DNA of 64,000 nt from Phycisphaerales bacterium (GCA_003142595.1 PLMU01000007.1:67166-131165); one strand, 5' to 3'. Positions 44,385 through 53,647 are shown, counted from the stretch's first letter. The notes: a model not told the origin generated them from the sequence alone. Numbers and translations: made by a program.

Positions 44385-46190
44385 TTAATTGGGAGATTTC
44401 TGTTTTTCAGCCAAGGCGGCATTTAGACTATTTTTCGCATCTGTGAAGTCAGGATTTATCAGCAAAGCCTGTTTAAAATTCGTAATACCTTCATCGAGCC
44501 GACCTTTTTGCACTAATATACATCCAAGATGATAATGTGCAATCGCAGAACGAGGGTCAAGACGTAAAGCTTCAACAAAATGTTCAGCCGCCTGGTCATA
44601 TTTACCCTGTAAGGTCAGGGCGTAACCGAGATTAGTGTGCGCTTCGGCAAAATTCGGATTGAATTTCAGAGCCAGTGACAAATATTTAACCGCTAAATCA
44701 GTTTTACCCTTCATACCAAATACAACACCAATACCATTAAGAGCATTCGGCTCATCAGGTTTTATCTGAAGACATTTCCAACACTCTTCGGCGGCCTCGT
44801 CCATCCTGCCGGCAAGACGAAAGAGATAACTCATCTCAATATGAGCCCGCAGAAAATCGGGCTTTAGCTGAATAGCCCGGGAACAATGATAAATAGCTTC
44901 ATTCAGCTTATTGGCATTCCGTAAAGGGGCTGCCAGACAAAAGTGAGCCATATAATTTTTCTTTGTCACATCAAGAGCGTGTTGAAATAAACTCAGGTTG
45001 CTTTGCCAATAGCCGAGTTGGAAGAAAGTGCATATTGACATAACTAAAATCGCCAGAACTGCCGAGGAGATAAGCGTTATTTTTTTATATCTCCATTTCG
45101 CCAACAACTCAGGCAATCCCCAGGCGATGATAATAAACAGACCAGTCAAAGTGATATAACTGTAACGGTCTGCCATAGCCTGGTCGCCAACCTGCAGCAG
45201 ACCGATGACAGGAACAAGAGTTCCGATATACCAAAACCAGCCCGTGAACAGATATTTATGTCTGCCGGCAAATCTAAGAATGAGAATCGTAACAACCAAT
45301 AAGAAAATTGCTGATATTACGGCATATAAAACCGAAATATCCAGGCCGGGATGAGGATAAAAAATAGCCAGATGAACCGGCCAAATCATTTTGATGATAT
45401 ATTGCATATAAGAAATAAAAGCATTGGCTAAACGAATAGGAAAATTGTATTTATCCATATTCACCGCCCCGCCTTTTTTCTGAACCAGAAAAGTAATTAT
45501 AGACGAGGCCAGTATCATCACAAAAAGCGGGACTTTCTCAATTAAGAGATCTAATAGCGAACGTTTAGATACGAACCTGTTCAAAGGCCAATAGTCCAAC
45601 AGCAATAACACAAATGGTAAAGTAACCAGCATAGGTTTTGCCATTAAACCAAGCGTAAGAAACACAACAATTAATAAATAGTTTGCAGCCTTTGGTCGCC
45701 TGACATAATGAACATAAGCCCACATTGTAAGCATCCAAAAAAAAGTGCTTAGGATGTCTTTGCGGCTAGAAACCCATGCAACTGATTCGACGTGAAGCGG
45801 GTGAAGAGCAAACATAGCGGCCACAAAGGCACTGGGCCAGAGCGCCTGTGACATTTGTTTGAGAACCAGAAAGAGCAGCAGAGTATTTGCTATATGAAAA
45901 AACAGATTAATAATGTGATGACCAGCCGGATTAGGGCCAAAAAGCTGCCAGTCCAGCATATGCGAAAGCCAGGTCAGGGGATGCCAGTGATTTGACACAT
46001 TGGAGGTAAACGCCCATTTGACAGCATTTAACGATATACCAGCCTGGATGTTAGGGTTTTGGGAGACATAAACAGGGTCGTCAAGATTAATAAAAGGAAA
46101 TACTCGAACCTGATAAAAAACTATAAGGAGAGTCAGCGTCAGCAGAAGGCAAATTAGCAGAGACCAGTTTTTATCCGGGTTTTTAGTCAT
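44385..46190 (-). CDS. TMTC-like GT-C membrane protein with C-terminal TPRs (copy 4)
   Basis: 601 residues, with a shorter TPR domain (five to six repeats, about 405-595). It starts MTKNPDKNWSLLICLL, the same N-terminus as copy 5. Membrane motifs: INLDDPVYVSQNPNIQ, HWHPLTWLSHMLDWQLFG, HPLHVESVAWVSSRKDILS (the usual AERKDVLS varied) and GLMAKPMLVTLPFVLLLLDYWPLNR. Tail: KNSLNAALAEKQKSPN. It lies 12 bases before the ArnT/TPR gene and 6 bases after copy 5. The N-terminal acidic pair is LDD rather than YDD. Confidence 0.82.
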   Translation of the reverse strand: MTKNPDKNWSLLICLLLTLTLLIVFYQVRVFPFINLDDPVYVSQNPNIQAGISLNAVKWAFTSNVSNHWHPLTWLSHMLDWQLFGPNPAGHHIINLFFHIANTLLLFLVLKQMSQALWPSAFVAAMFALHPLHVESVAWVSSRKDILSTFFWMLTMWAYVHYVRRPKAANYLLIVVFLTLGLMAKPMLVTLPFVLLLLDYWPLNRFVSKRSLLDLLIEKVPLFVMILASSIITFLVQKKGGAVNMDKYNFPIRLANAFISYMQYIIKMIWPVHLAIFYPHPGLDISVLYAVISAIFLLVVTILILRFAGRHKYLFTGWFWYIGTLVPVIGLLQVGDQAMADRYSYITLTGLFIIIAWGLPELLAKWRYKKITLISSAVLAILVMSICTFFQLGYWQSNLSLFQHALDVTKKNYMAHFCLAAPLRNANKLNEAIYHCSRAIQLKPDFLRAHIEMSYLFRLAGRMDEAAEECWKCLQIKPDEPNALNGIGVVFGMKGKTDLAVKYLSLALKFNPNFAEAHTNLGYALTLQGKYDQAAEHFVEALRLDPRSAIAHYHLGCILVQKGRLDEGITNFKQALLINPDFTDAKNSLNAALAEKQKSPN

Positions 46191-46196
46191 TAGAAT

Positions 46197-48248
46197 TTAT
46201 TTTTTGTTACTTTCTGCAGCATTATTACTGGATTTTTGTTTTTCGGCCAAGACAGCGCTGAGATTATTTTTCGCATCTGCGTATTCAGGATTAATTTGAA
46301 CAGCCTGTCTAAACTGCGCGACAGCATCATCAAGCTTTCCCAGCCGGTAAAGCACTACACCAAAATCGTTGTGGGCAACGGCATTTTGAGGCTGGATGCT
46401 CAGAATTTTATCATATTCTTTTAAAACCTCCTCGAATTTGCCGCTGCTGGTCAAAGCTATTCCAAGATTCAGATGTATATTGATGTTGTCAGGGGAAATT
46501 CGCAATGCTTCGTTGTATCGCGTAATCGCCTCATCATATTTCCCACTGAGCGCCAATACATAACCAAGCTCGTTAATAACATTAGGGTCGTCGGGCGTTG
46601 TTAAAAGAACCTTATGATACTGGGCAACAGCTTCCTGGAATCTGCCAAGATTAACCAATGCGTGGGCATAATTGAAATGTACGCTGGGCGTGTCCATAGT
46701 TCTCATCGCGATTTCGTAATGCTCGATAGCTTCATTGAATTTGCCTTTACTTGCGAGAGCAACACCAAGATTGACATTGGCCATAAAGGTATGAGGATCA
46801 ATTTCAATCGCTTTTTTATAGTAAACGACAGCTTCGTCCACTCTTCCTGCCTCATAAAGAGCGGCTCCAAGTCCATTGAGGGCTTCTATATAATTAGGTT
46901 TAATTCGGATAGCCTCGGAATTATGCCAGATTGCTTCATCGATGCGGCCTTGCTCAAGAAGCTCTTTAGTCATACAAAAATGCGCATTGCAATTATCCTT
47001 AGTCACTGCCAGCGCACGCTGACAAACCGTTATGGTATCTTTCCAATATTGTGTCTGAAGATATGTACATACAGTCAAGGCGAATAAAACTATCAGCGAA
47101 GAAGTCCAGAGTATAAACTTTCGTTGAGGCGACGCCGAAAGCAATTTTTCCAGCAACTGGGGCAACCCCCAGGCGATTATAATAAATAAACCTGTGAGGG
47201 TGATATAGGTATAGCGGTCGGCCATAGCCTGTTCACCTATTTGAATGAAGCGAATGACAGGCACGAGCGTTCCGAGATACCAGAACCAGCCAGTGAACAG
47301 GTATCGATGATTTTTGGTAAAAAGAAGAACAAGAACAGTAGCAGCCAACAAAAGAACAGCCGAAATTAACGCATATAAAATCGATACCTTCAGGCCGGGA
47401 TGCGGATAAAAAAATGCCAGTCCGGCAGGCCAAATCATAATTCTTATATATTCGATGTAAGAAATAAAAGCACTGTAAATACGATACTTTATGGGAAGCC
47501 CGACAAAAGATACCACTGCCCCGCCGCTTTGCTGCGCTATAAATGTTAAAACAGCGGAGGCCGCTGAAAGAATGACAAAAGGAATTTTTTCCCAAATCAA
47601 TTGAGAGATGGTTTTCCAGTCAACCCTTTTTATACGGTCAAAAGGCCAATAATCCAGCAAAAGCAATACAAACGGTATAGTTACCAGCATGGATTTCGCC
47701 ATAAGGCCTAATGCGAAAACAAGCATCGTCAATAAATAACGGATAACACCGGGCTGTTTGACATAACGCAGGTATGCCCACATCGTCAGAATCCAAAAGA
47801 ACGTACTTAAAACATCTTTACGTTCAGCCACCCAGGCAACTGATTCGACGTGAAGCGGATGAAGAGCAAAAAGAGCCGCCACAAAGGCACTTTGCCAAAG
47901 CGCATTTGTCATTCGTTTGAGAACAAGAAAAAGAAGCAATGTATTTAAAATATGAAAGATAAGATTAGTAAGATGATGACCTGCAGGATTGGAACCATAG
48001 AGCTGCCAGTCCAGCATATGCGAAAGCCAGGTTAAGGGATGCCAATTTAAAGCATACCTGGCAGTTAATGCCCATTGAATTGATTTGAAAGTGATACTAT
48101 TTTGAATATTTGGATTTTTATACACATAATCAGAGTCATCAAAAGTCATGAACTTGAAATTATGCACCTGAAAATAAACAGCAAAGGTTGCTAAGGTTAA
48201 TATCAGGCAAATTAAAAGGGACCAGTTTTTGTCCGGGTTTTTAGTCAT
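46197..48248 (-). CDS. TMTC-like GT-C membrane protein with C-terminal TPRs (copy 5)
   Basis: 683 residues. Membrane motifs: MTFDDSDYVYKNPNIQ, NWHPLTWLSHMLDWQLYG, HPLHVESVAWVAERKDVLS and GLMAKSMLVTIPFVLLLLDYWPFDR. The TPR domain at about 405-665 is almost the same as that of copy 6 over its last 120 residues (KEYDKILSIQPQNAVAHNDF, RQAVQINPEYADAKNNLSAV), while the membrane halves differ more. Tail: SSNNAAESNKK. It is the first intact gene of the compact run 37635-48248; a truncated copy of its own 3' end lies just upstream at 48255-48340. Confidence 0.82.
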   Translation of the reverse strand: MTKNPDKNWSLLICLILTLATFAVYFQVHNFKFMTFDDSDYVYKNPNIQNSITFKSIQWALTARYALNWHPLTWLSHMLDWQLYGSNPAGHHLTNLIFHILNTLLLFLVLKRMTNALWQSAFVAALFALHPLHVESVAWVAERKDVLSTFFWILTMWAYLRYVKQPGVIRYLLTMLVFALGLMAKSMLVTIPFVLLLLDYWPFDRIKRVDWKTISQLIWEKIPFVILSAASAVLTFIAQQSGGAVVSFVGLPIKYRIYSAFISYIEYIRIMIWPAGLAFFYPHPGLKVSILYALISAVLLLAATVLVLLFTKNHRYLFTGWFWYLGTLVPVIRFIQIGEQAMADRYTYITLTGLFIIIAWGLPQLLEKLLSASPQRKFILWTSSLIVLFALTVCTYLQTQYWKDTITVCQRALAVTKDNCNAHFCMTKELLEQGRIDEAIWHNSEAIRIKPNYIEALNGLGAALYEAGRVDEAVVYYKKAIEIDPHTFMANVNLGVALASKGKFNEAIEHYEIAMRTMDTPSVHFNYAHALVNLGRFQEAVAQYHKVLLTTPDDPNVINELGYVLALSGKYDEAITRYNEALRISPDNINIHLNLGIALTSSGKFEEVLKEYDKILSIQPQNAVAHNDFGVVLYRLGKLDDAVAQFRQAVQINPEYADAKNNLSAVLAEKQKSSNNAAESNKK

Positions 48249-48254
48249 TAGAAT

Positions 48255-48389
48255 TTATTTTTTGTTACTTTCCACAGCATTATTACCGGATTTTTGTTTT
48301 TCGGCTAATACGGCATTGAGATTATTTTTCGCATCTGTTTTTGATTTTGACATAACTTTTAACGGTTCTTTAAAGGCCGTGTTTTTCAT
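48255..48389 (-). pseudogene. Remnant of a TPR-tail 3' end
   Basis: The minus-strand reading frame ends KTDAKNNLNAVLAEKQKSGN followed by NAVESNKK, nearly the same as the tail of copy 5 (DAKNNLSAVLAEKQKSSNNAAESNKK with small changes). At DNA level 48249-48336 matches 46191-46275 across stop codon and spacer. Upstream of that the sequence is unrelated (a 17-residue leader from an ATG at 48389). It is best read as the 3' end of a deleted TMTC-like gene; expression as a 44-residue peptide is possible but unlikely to matter. Confidence 0.7.
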
Positions 48390-48420
48390 ACAATTATCTG
48401 CCGGCCTTTTTCGGCCGTTT

Positions 48421-49644
48421 TTACAGTTTGCACTTCTCGCATAGTAAGTCAAAAACCTCGTCAACGCTGATTCGCTGCATACAAATATTATCGTCGCAGA
48501 CACTCCGGCGGTTATTGTATGCGCTTACACAGGGACTGCATGGAATATTCTTCCAGAGATTGCGGCAGCGCGGCGTATTTGCGCCGAAAAGCAGCGGCGT
48601 TTCAGGCCCGAACAATGTTACGACCTTAACATCCGTCAGGGTTGCGAAATGTGCCGGCCCGCTGTCGTTAGTTACGAGTGCATCGGCAAGGTTATACAGC
48701 ATCATCAATTGTCGAAGCGTTGTTTTGCCCGTCATCAGAAAGCACCTCTGTGAATCGACAGCTCGCACAAGTTTTTGAGAATTTTCAGTTTCGTCAGGTG
48801 CTCCCGTAAAGGCAATATGCACAGCAGGAGATTTTTCGAGCAGCTTCTGTGCAAGTTCCACATATCGCTCCAAAGGCCACCGCCGCAAAGGCAGCATATC
48901 TGATGCGTTTGCGTTAAGAAGTATGAGCGGCGAATAATTGCTCGTGCCTGCTTCCTTTTCCAGTATAGCCTTAAATTCTTTTAATTCCACTTCGCTTGCA
49001 GTAAATTTCGATTCCACTGCCCGCATTTTCGGCAGGTCCATATTCAGTCGCGGCATCTCTTTGGCAGGTAAATTAATCGCGTCAACCATTACCTCGAACA
49101 TCTGACTCGCGTGCAGATGCGGATTATAGTTCAGCCGATGTGTCATTAAATCGCCGCGATAGGGTGACTCGTCGAAAAAAGTATGAAACCCGACACGTAT
49201 GCCCGCTCCGCTCAGCCAAGTCAGGATTGCCGAACTTCGCGCGAAAAATTCAAAATCAACAGCCGCGTCAATTCGCAGTTTTCGGATGCGATGCAATACC
49301 CCGATTGTGCCGAAAAGTATCGAAATAAAATTATTGTCGGGAATTGTTAAAACATTCTCCTGCGGGATAATATTCATTACATCAAGGATAAAACGGTTTT
49401 GCCTGAAGACCAGAAAATACACATTCTCTTTTCCTACCATTTCTGCAGCGCGTCGGATTGATGCATCGGCCAAAACAGTTGCTCCCTGCTCGGCAAGTTT
49501 AACAAAGAGTATGCGTTTGACTTTTTGTGGAGAAGATTTCTGGGGGAAAGGCAGTAGATTGTAACTTTTGCGGATGACTGTTAGAACAAAACATATCGGC
49601 CTTCCGAGCCAGTGGTCGATCCATCGCATTGTCGATACTTTCAC
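48421..49644 (-). CDS. GT9 family glycosyltransferase (heptosyltransferase-like)
   Basis: 407 residues from a GTG start with AGGAG 6 bases upstream. GT-B fold: N-terminal KRILFVKLAEQGATVLADASIRRA, middle RVGFHTFFDESPYRGDLMTHRLNYN, and the nucleotide-sugar site TNDSGPAHFATLTDVKVVTLFGPETP. Cysteines near the C-terminus (CRNLWKNIPCSPCVSAYNNRRSVCDDNICM) recur in the planctomycete/delta-proteobacterial branch. It would add a sugar to a cytoplasmic-face glycolipid. It is embedded in the TMTC-like array with the same direction, so it belongs to the same glycan locus. Confidence 0.9.
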   Translation of the reverse strand: MKVSTMRWIDHWLGRPICFVLTVIRKSYNLLPFPQKSSPQKVKRILFVKLAEQGATVLADASIRRAAEMVGKENVYFLVFRQNRFILDVMNIIPQENVLTIPDNNFISILFGTIGVLHRIRKLRIDAAVDFEFFARSSAILTWLSGAGIRVGFHTFFDESPYRGDLMTHRLNYNPHLHASQMFEVMVDAINLPAKEMPRLNMDLPKMRAVESKFTASEVELKEFKAILEKEAGTSNYSPLILLNANASDMLPLRRWPLERYVELAQKLLEKSPAVHIAFTGAPDETENSQKLVRAVDSQRCFLMTGKTTLRQLMMLYNLADALVTNDSGPAHFATLTDVKVVTLFGPETPLLFGANTPRCRNLWKNIPCSPCVSAYNNRRSVCDDNICMQRISVDEVFDLLCEKCKL

Positions 49645-49706
49645 TGAAAACTCCTACAAACTCTCATAAAACAGAAGTATTACACTAATCCAATTTTATT
49701 TATTAT

Positions 49707-49754
49707 TTAGTGTGGTGTCAAGTTGTTTATTACTCAGTTAGTGCGGTGTCAAGT
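49707..49754. repeat. Direct repeat pair of 17 bp (TTAGTGyGGTGTCAAGT)
   Basis: Copies at 49707-49723 and 49738-49754 differ at one base, period 31, each preceded by TTTATTA. The second copy continues into a stretch (CAACAAGAGGATATTG) with a degenerate relative at 53716-53749. Located between the GT9 gene and copy 6. Confidence 0.7.
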
Positions 49755-49782
49755 CAACAAGAGGATATTGTTGTAACAGAAA

Positions 49783-51816
49783 TTATTTTTTTATATTTTC
49801 CGTACTCTGCGATTTTTGTTTTTCGGCCAAGACGGCATTAAGGTTATTTTTCGCATCAATATAGTCGGGATTGATTTGAACAGCCTGCCTGAACTGCGCG
49901 ATAGCATCATCGATCTTCCCCTGCCGGTAGAGCACTACGCCAAAATCGTTGTGGGCAACGGCATTTTGAGGCTGAATGCTCAGAATTTTATCATATTCTT
50001 TTACCGCATCTTCAAATTTGCCGCTGCTTGTCAAAGCTGTTCCAAGATTCAGATGTATATCAATACGGTCAGGAGAAATCCGCAATGCCTGATTATAGAG
50101 TGTAATCGCCTCATCAAATTTCTCGTTGCGCGCCAATACATAACCAAGTTCGTTGATAATATTAGGGTCGTTGGGCATTGTTAAAAGAGCCTTACGATAC
50201 TCTGTAATAGCCTGTTCAAATCTGCCAAGATTGAACAATGCCTGGGCATAATTGCGATGTACTCGGGGCGTATCCATAGTTTTCATCGCGATTTCGTAAT
50301 GCTCGATAGCTTCATTGAATTTGCCCTTGCTTGCGAGAACAAAGCCAAGGTTGGCATTGGCCTCAGGAGTATGAGGATCTATTGCAATCGCTTTTTTATA
50401 GTAAACGACAGCCTCGTCCACCCTGCCAGCCTCATGAAGAGCAACTCCCATACCGTTAAGGGCATCTATATAATCAGGTTTAATTCGAAGAGCCTGGGAA
50501 TTATGCCAGATTGCTTCATCGATGCGACCTTGCTCAAGAAGCGGCGATGTCATATAGCCGTGCGCTATGTAATTGTCAGGATTTACATCAAGTGCGTGTT
50601 GAAATATAGCAAGGCTGTTTCGCCAATGATAAGTTTGAAACCACGTACATATCGACATAGCTAAAATTGTCAGCAATGCCAACTGGGTAAGTACGATTTT
50701 TTTATACCGAAATTTTGCAAACAGTTCCCAGACGCCCCAGGCGATAATTATAAATAAGCCCGTAAGGGTGATATAGGTATAGCGGTCGGCCATGGCGTGT
50801 CTGCCAACCTGAATCAGACCGATTACAGGCAAAAGTGTTCCAAGATACCAGAACCAGCCGGTAACAAGATAACGATGGTTTTTGGCAAATCGAACTATAA
50901 GAATTGTTATAACTAATAATAAAAATGCTGACATTAGGGCATAAGAAATCGAAACATTGTAGCCGGGATGCGGATAAAAGATACTTAACCCGCTTGGCCA
51001 AATCATTTTTTCTATATATTTCACGTAAGAGATAAAAGCGTTATAGATACGAAACTTCAGGCCAAGCTCAGAAAACTGCGATACCGCCCCGCCGGTTTGC
51101 TGGACGAAAAAGGCGACTACACTGAAAACAGCCGCGAGAACAACAAAAGGAATTTTTTCCAAAATCAAACGAGAAGACACTTTCCAATTTAATTGCCTGA
51201 TTCGTTCTAAAGGCCAATAGTCCAGCAGCAAAAATACAAAGGGCAAAGTTACGAGCATAGGCTTTGCCATTAGGCCCAGAGCAAAAATCAGCATCGTCAA
51301 AAGATAGCGAAAAACATTCGGCTGTTTGACATATCGCAGATATGCCCACATTGCCAAAATCCAGAAAAAGGTACTCAATACTTCCTTGCGTTCAGCCACC
51401 CAGGCAACGGCTTCTATGTGTAATGGATGAAGCGCAAATAAAGCCGCTACAAACGCGCTTTGCCAAAGTGCATTTGTCATTTGTTTTAGAACTAAAAAGA
51501 GAAGCAGAGTATTTACAATATGAATGAGGAGATTAGTGAGATGAAAACCTGCGGGATTGGAACCAAACATCTGCCAGTCCAACATAAGCGAAAGCCAGGT
51601 CAAGGGGTGCCAGAAGTTAGCATAACCGGTAGTGAATGCCCACTTAACGGCGTTAAGTGTGAGACCGGCTTGAATATTCGGGTTTTCAGTAACGTAGACA
51701 GGGTCATCAAAGTTAATGAATTTAAAATTGCGCACCTGATAAAAGACCGCAACGGTTGCAAATGTCAAGGCCAGACAAATAAAGAAAGACCAGTTTTTAT
51801 TGGAGTTTTTGCCCAT
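49783..51816 (-). CDS. TMTC-like GT-C membrane protein with C-terminal TPRs (copy 6)
   Basis: 677 residues. Membrane motifs: INFDDPVYVTENPNIQ, FWHPLTWLSLMLDWQMFG, HPLHIEAVAWVAERKEVLS and GLMAKPMLVTLPFVFLLLDYWPLER. The TPR domain is at about 405-665, with the final four repeats almost the same as copy 5. Tail: NNLNAVLAEKQKSQSTENIKK. It is separated from the rest of the array by the GT9 gene and a 138-base spacer with direct repeats. A partial copy of its first 80 codons is found at 53393-53647. Confidence 0.82.
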   Translation of the reverse strand: MGKNSNKNWSFFICLALTFATVAVFYQVRNFKFINFDDPVYVTENPNIQAGLTLNAVKWAFTTGYANFWHPLTWLSLMLDWQMFGSNPAGFHLTNLLIHIVNTLLLFLVLKQMTNALWQSAFVAALFALHPLHIEAVAWVAERKEVLSTFFWILAMWAYLRYVKQPNVFRYLLTMLIFALGLMAKPMLVTLPFVFLLLDYWPLERIRQLNWKVSSRLILEKIPFVVLAAVFSVVAFFVQQTGGAVSQFSELGLKFRIYNAFISYVKYIEKMIWPSGLSIFYPHPGYNVSISYALMSAFLLLVITILIVRFAKNHRYLVTGWFWYLGTLLPVIGLIQVGRHAMADRYTYITLTGLFIIIAWGVWELFAKFRYKKIVLTQLALLTILAMSICTWFQTYHWRNSLAIFQHALDVNPDNYIAHGYMTSPLLEQGRIDEAIWHNSQALRIKPDYIDALNGMGVALHEAGRVDEAVVYYKKAIAIDPHTPEANANLGFVLASKGKFNEAIEHYEIAMKTMDTPRVHRNYAQALFNLGRFEQAITEYRKALLTMPNDPNIINELGYVLARNEKFDEAITLYNQALRISPDRIDIHLNLGTALTSSGKFEDAVKEYDKILSIQPQNAVAHNDFGVVLYRQGKIDDAIAQFRQAVQINPDYIDAKNNLNAVLAEKQKSQSTENIKK

Positions 51817-52094
51817 CTACCCGGAAAAAAACCTTGAATTTATAATATTCATCTTACTCGGTCGGCAAAATATATCTGCCACTGTAACCAGACCGTCCGT
51901 AAGTTTAAGATTATCTTTGTCGGATATCAAGTAAAAATGGGGTTGAAGTGAATCCCCAACCTAAAAATGCCAGAGATGTAATTGTTGATGTGGCAACGGT
52001 AATACCCGAGCAGATTTGTTTACTTTTATATTTCCAAATTGCCGTATATCCTTTAAAATAAGCTAAAATGAGAAAGAAATTCAGGACAGTAAGG
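51817..52094. other. Divergent intergenic region between copy 6 and the FAD oxidoreductase
   Basis: About 278 bases. A 40-base AT-rich stretch at 51904-51943 resembles 55078-55117. AGGA lies 8 bases before the ATG at 52095. No clear promoter pair or hairpin seen. Confidence 0.4.
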
Positions 52095-53387
52095 ATGAAA
52101 AAGCCAATTGTCATAATAGGAGCCGGTTTCACAGGACTGGCGGCGGCGTATGAGATTGCCCACCGCGGTATGCCGGTGGTTGTACTTGAGGAAACCGGCA
52201 GCATAGGCGGTCTTGCCGCCAGTTTCGAAATAAACGGTCAGAAAATTGAAAAATTTTATCATCACTTGTTTAACAGCGATCAGTATGTAATTGAATTAAT
52301 AAATGAGCTCGGATGCCGGGATAATCTGCTGTTTAGCCCCACAGCAACAGCAATTTATCTGAACAATAAATTTTTCAAATTGTCAACGCCTTTGGATCTG
52401 CTGCGATTTAGCGCACTGAATATTTTGGATCGCATCCGCCTTGGTTTGTTGGTTCTCAAAGCACGCCGTGTGAAAAACTGGCAGCCGTTAGATGCTCTGA
52501 CTGCGGAACAATGGCTAATCGAGCTTTGCGGCCGCAATGTTTATAAAACCGTATGGGAGCCGCTCCTGCGAGGCAAATTCGGTCCTTACGCCGGCCAAAT
52601 ATCCGCTGTCTGGATTTGGAACAAGCTTGTATTGCGGGGAGGGAGCCGAAATAAAGCCGGAGGTGAAACGCTTGCCTATTATCGAGGCGGTTTTGGAATG
52701 CTGGCGGAAACTATCGCGGAAAAAATCAAATCGGCCGGCGGTGTTATTCATACATCTTCGCCTGCCAGGGAAATCATAGTCGAAAACGGCTGTGTAAAAG
52801 CTGTTAAAACGCCTGACGCGGTCTTCGATGCCCAAGCGGTCATTGCTACGCCTGCTTTGCCGGTCATTGCTGATTTATTATCGCCGCATGTTTCCGGTGA
52901 ATACCTTAATAAACTCAGGGCGGTTAAATATCTGGCCAATGTGTGCCTGGTTTTGGAATTAAACAACAGGCTCTCGGATTTTTATTGGCTGAATGTAGCC
53001 GAACCGGATTTTCCATTTGTCGGCATCATCGAGCATACCAACTTTCAATCTCCACAAAACTATGGAAATCGGCATATTGTCTATCTGTCTAAATATCTGA
53101 AAAGTTCGGACGAAATGTATCGTATGAGCCCCGGGCAGGTTGCAGAACTTTCACTGCCGTATATCAAGCGAATGTTCCCGCATTTCGACGACTCCTGGAT
53201 ACATCGCTATTATGTTTGGAAAACCTTATATGCTCAGCCTGTTGTCAGTCGTTCATATAGTCAGATAATTCCGCCGAGTCAAACTCCGATAAAAGGCTTT
53301 CATATCGCAACTATGGCGCAGATTTACCCTGAAGACAGAGGTATTAATTATGCTGTTCGCCAGGGACGACAGATTGCCGGCATCTAA
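52095..53387 (+). CDS. FAD/NAD(P)-dependent amine-oxidase-like oxidoreductase
   Basis: 430 residues from the ATG at 52095 (AGGA 8 bases upstream); the in-frame ATG at 52068 would add nine basic residues before the conserved start. FAD-binding Rossmann motif VIIGAGFTGLAAAYEIAHRG, then VVLEETGSIGGLAASFEINGQKIEKFYHH, typical of protoporphyrinogen-oxidase/UDP-galactopyranose-mutase-like enzymes of glycan loci. The C-terminal FAD contact is EDRGINYAVRQGRQIAG. It is flanked by glycosyltransferase genes, so nucleotide-sugar or lipid-linked sugar chemistry is more likely than heme synthesis. Substrate unknown. Confidence 0.8.
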   Translation: MKKPIVIIGAGFTGLAAAYEIAHRGMPVVVLEETGSIGGLAASFEINGQKIEKFYHHLFNSDQYVIELINELGCRDNLLFSPTATAIYLNNKFFKLSTPLDLLRFSALNILDRIRLGLLVLKARRVKNWQPLDALTAEQWLIELCGRNVYKTVWEPLLRGKFGPYAGQISAVWIWNKLVLRGGSRNKAGGETLAYYRGGFGMLAETIAEKIKSAGGVIHTSSPAREIIVENGCVKAVKTPDAVFDAQAVIATPALPVIADLLSPHVSGEYLNKLRAVKYLANVCLVLELNNRLSDFYWLNVAEPDFPFVGIIEHTNFQSPQNYGNRHIVYLSKYLKSSDEMYRMSPGQVAELSLPYIKRMFPHFDDSWIHRYYVWKTLYAQPVVSRSYSQIIPPSQTPIKGFHIATMAQIYPEDRGINYAVRQGRQIAGI

Positions 53388-53392
53388 AATTT

Positions 53393-53647
53393 TCAGAATC
53401 TTGACAAATTCGGCATAAGTGAAAACCATGTAATAGGATGCCAGAAGTTAGCATAGCCGGTAGTGAATGCCCATTTGACGGCGTTAAGTGTTAGACCAGC
53501 CTGAATATTCGGGTTTTCTGTAACGTAGACATGGTCATCAAAGTTAATGAATTTGAAATTGCGCACCTGATTAAAAACAGCAAGGACAGCTATTATCAAC
53601 GTCAGGCAAATGAAGAGGGACCGGTTTTTATCTGAATTTTTGTCCAT
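53393..53647 (-). pseudogene. Truncated TMTC-like gene, N-terminal fragment
   Basis: 84 codons. Residues 1-77 closely match copy 6 (FKFINFDDHVYVTENPNIQA, LTLNAVKWAFTTGYANFWHP), including the start codon and first helix. Homology stops after SLM and a stop follows at 53393. The missing 590 residues leave one membrane helix, no second half of the active site and no TPRs, so it is not a working enzyme. The 3' junction sequence recurs at 55122-55154. Confidence 0.85.

Noticed and set aside
48395-48420. Short GC hairpin (CGGCC/GGCCG) as terminator of the GT9 gene
   Set aside because: On the minus strand the hairpin is followed by GCAGATAATT rather than T residues; the T run is on the plus-strand side, where no gene precedes it.
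49707-49754. CRISPR-like repeat
   Set aside because: Only two 17-base copies with a 14-base gap, no further units and no cas genes.
35989-51816. Array genes as soluble SPINDLY/OGT-type O-GlcNAc transferases
   Set aside because: TPR-containing bacterial proteins are often labelled so, but the N-terminal 400 residues are a polytopic GT-C-type membrane domain and no GT41 catalytic motif is present.
52095-53387. FAD oxidoreductase as protoporphyrinogen oxidase HemG/HemY
   Set aside because: It resembles that superfamily, but the organism's heme route (Ahb) does not use protoporphyrinogen and the gene sits among glycosyltransferases 42 kb from the heme operon.
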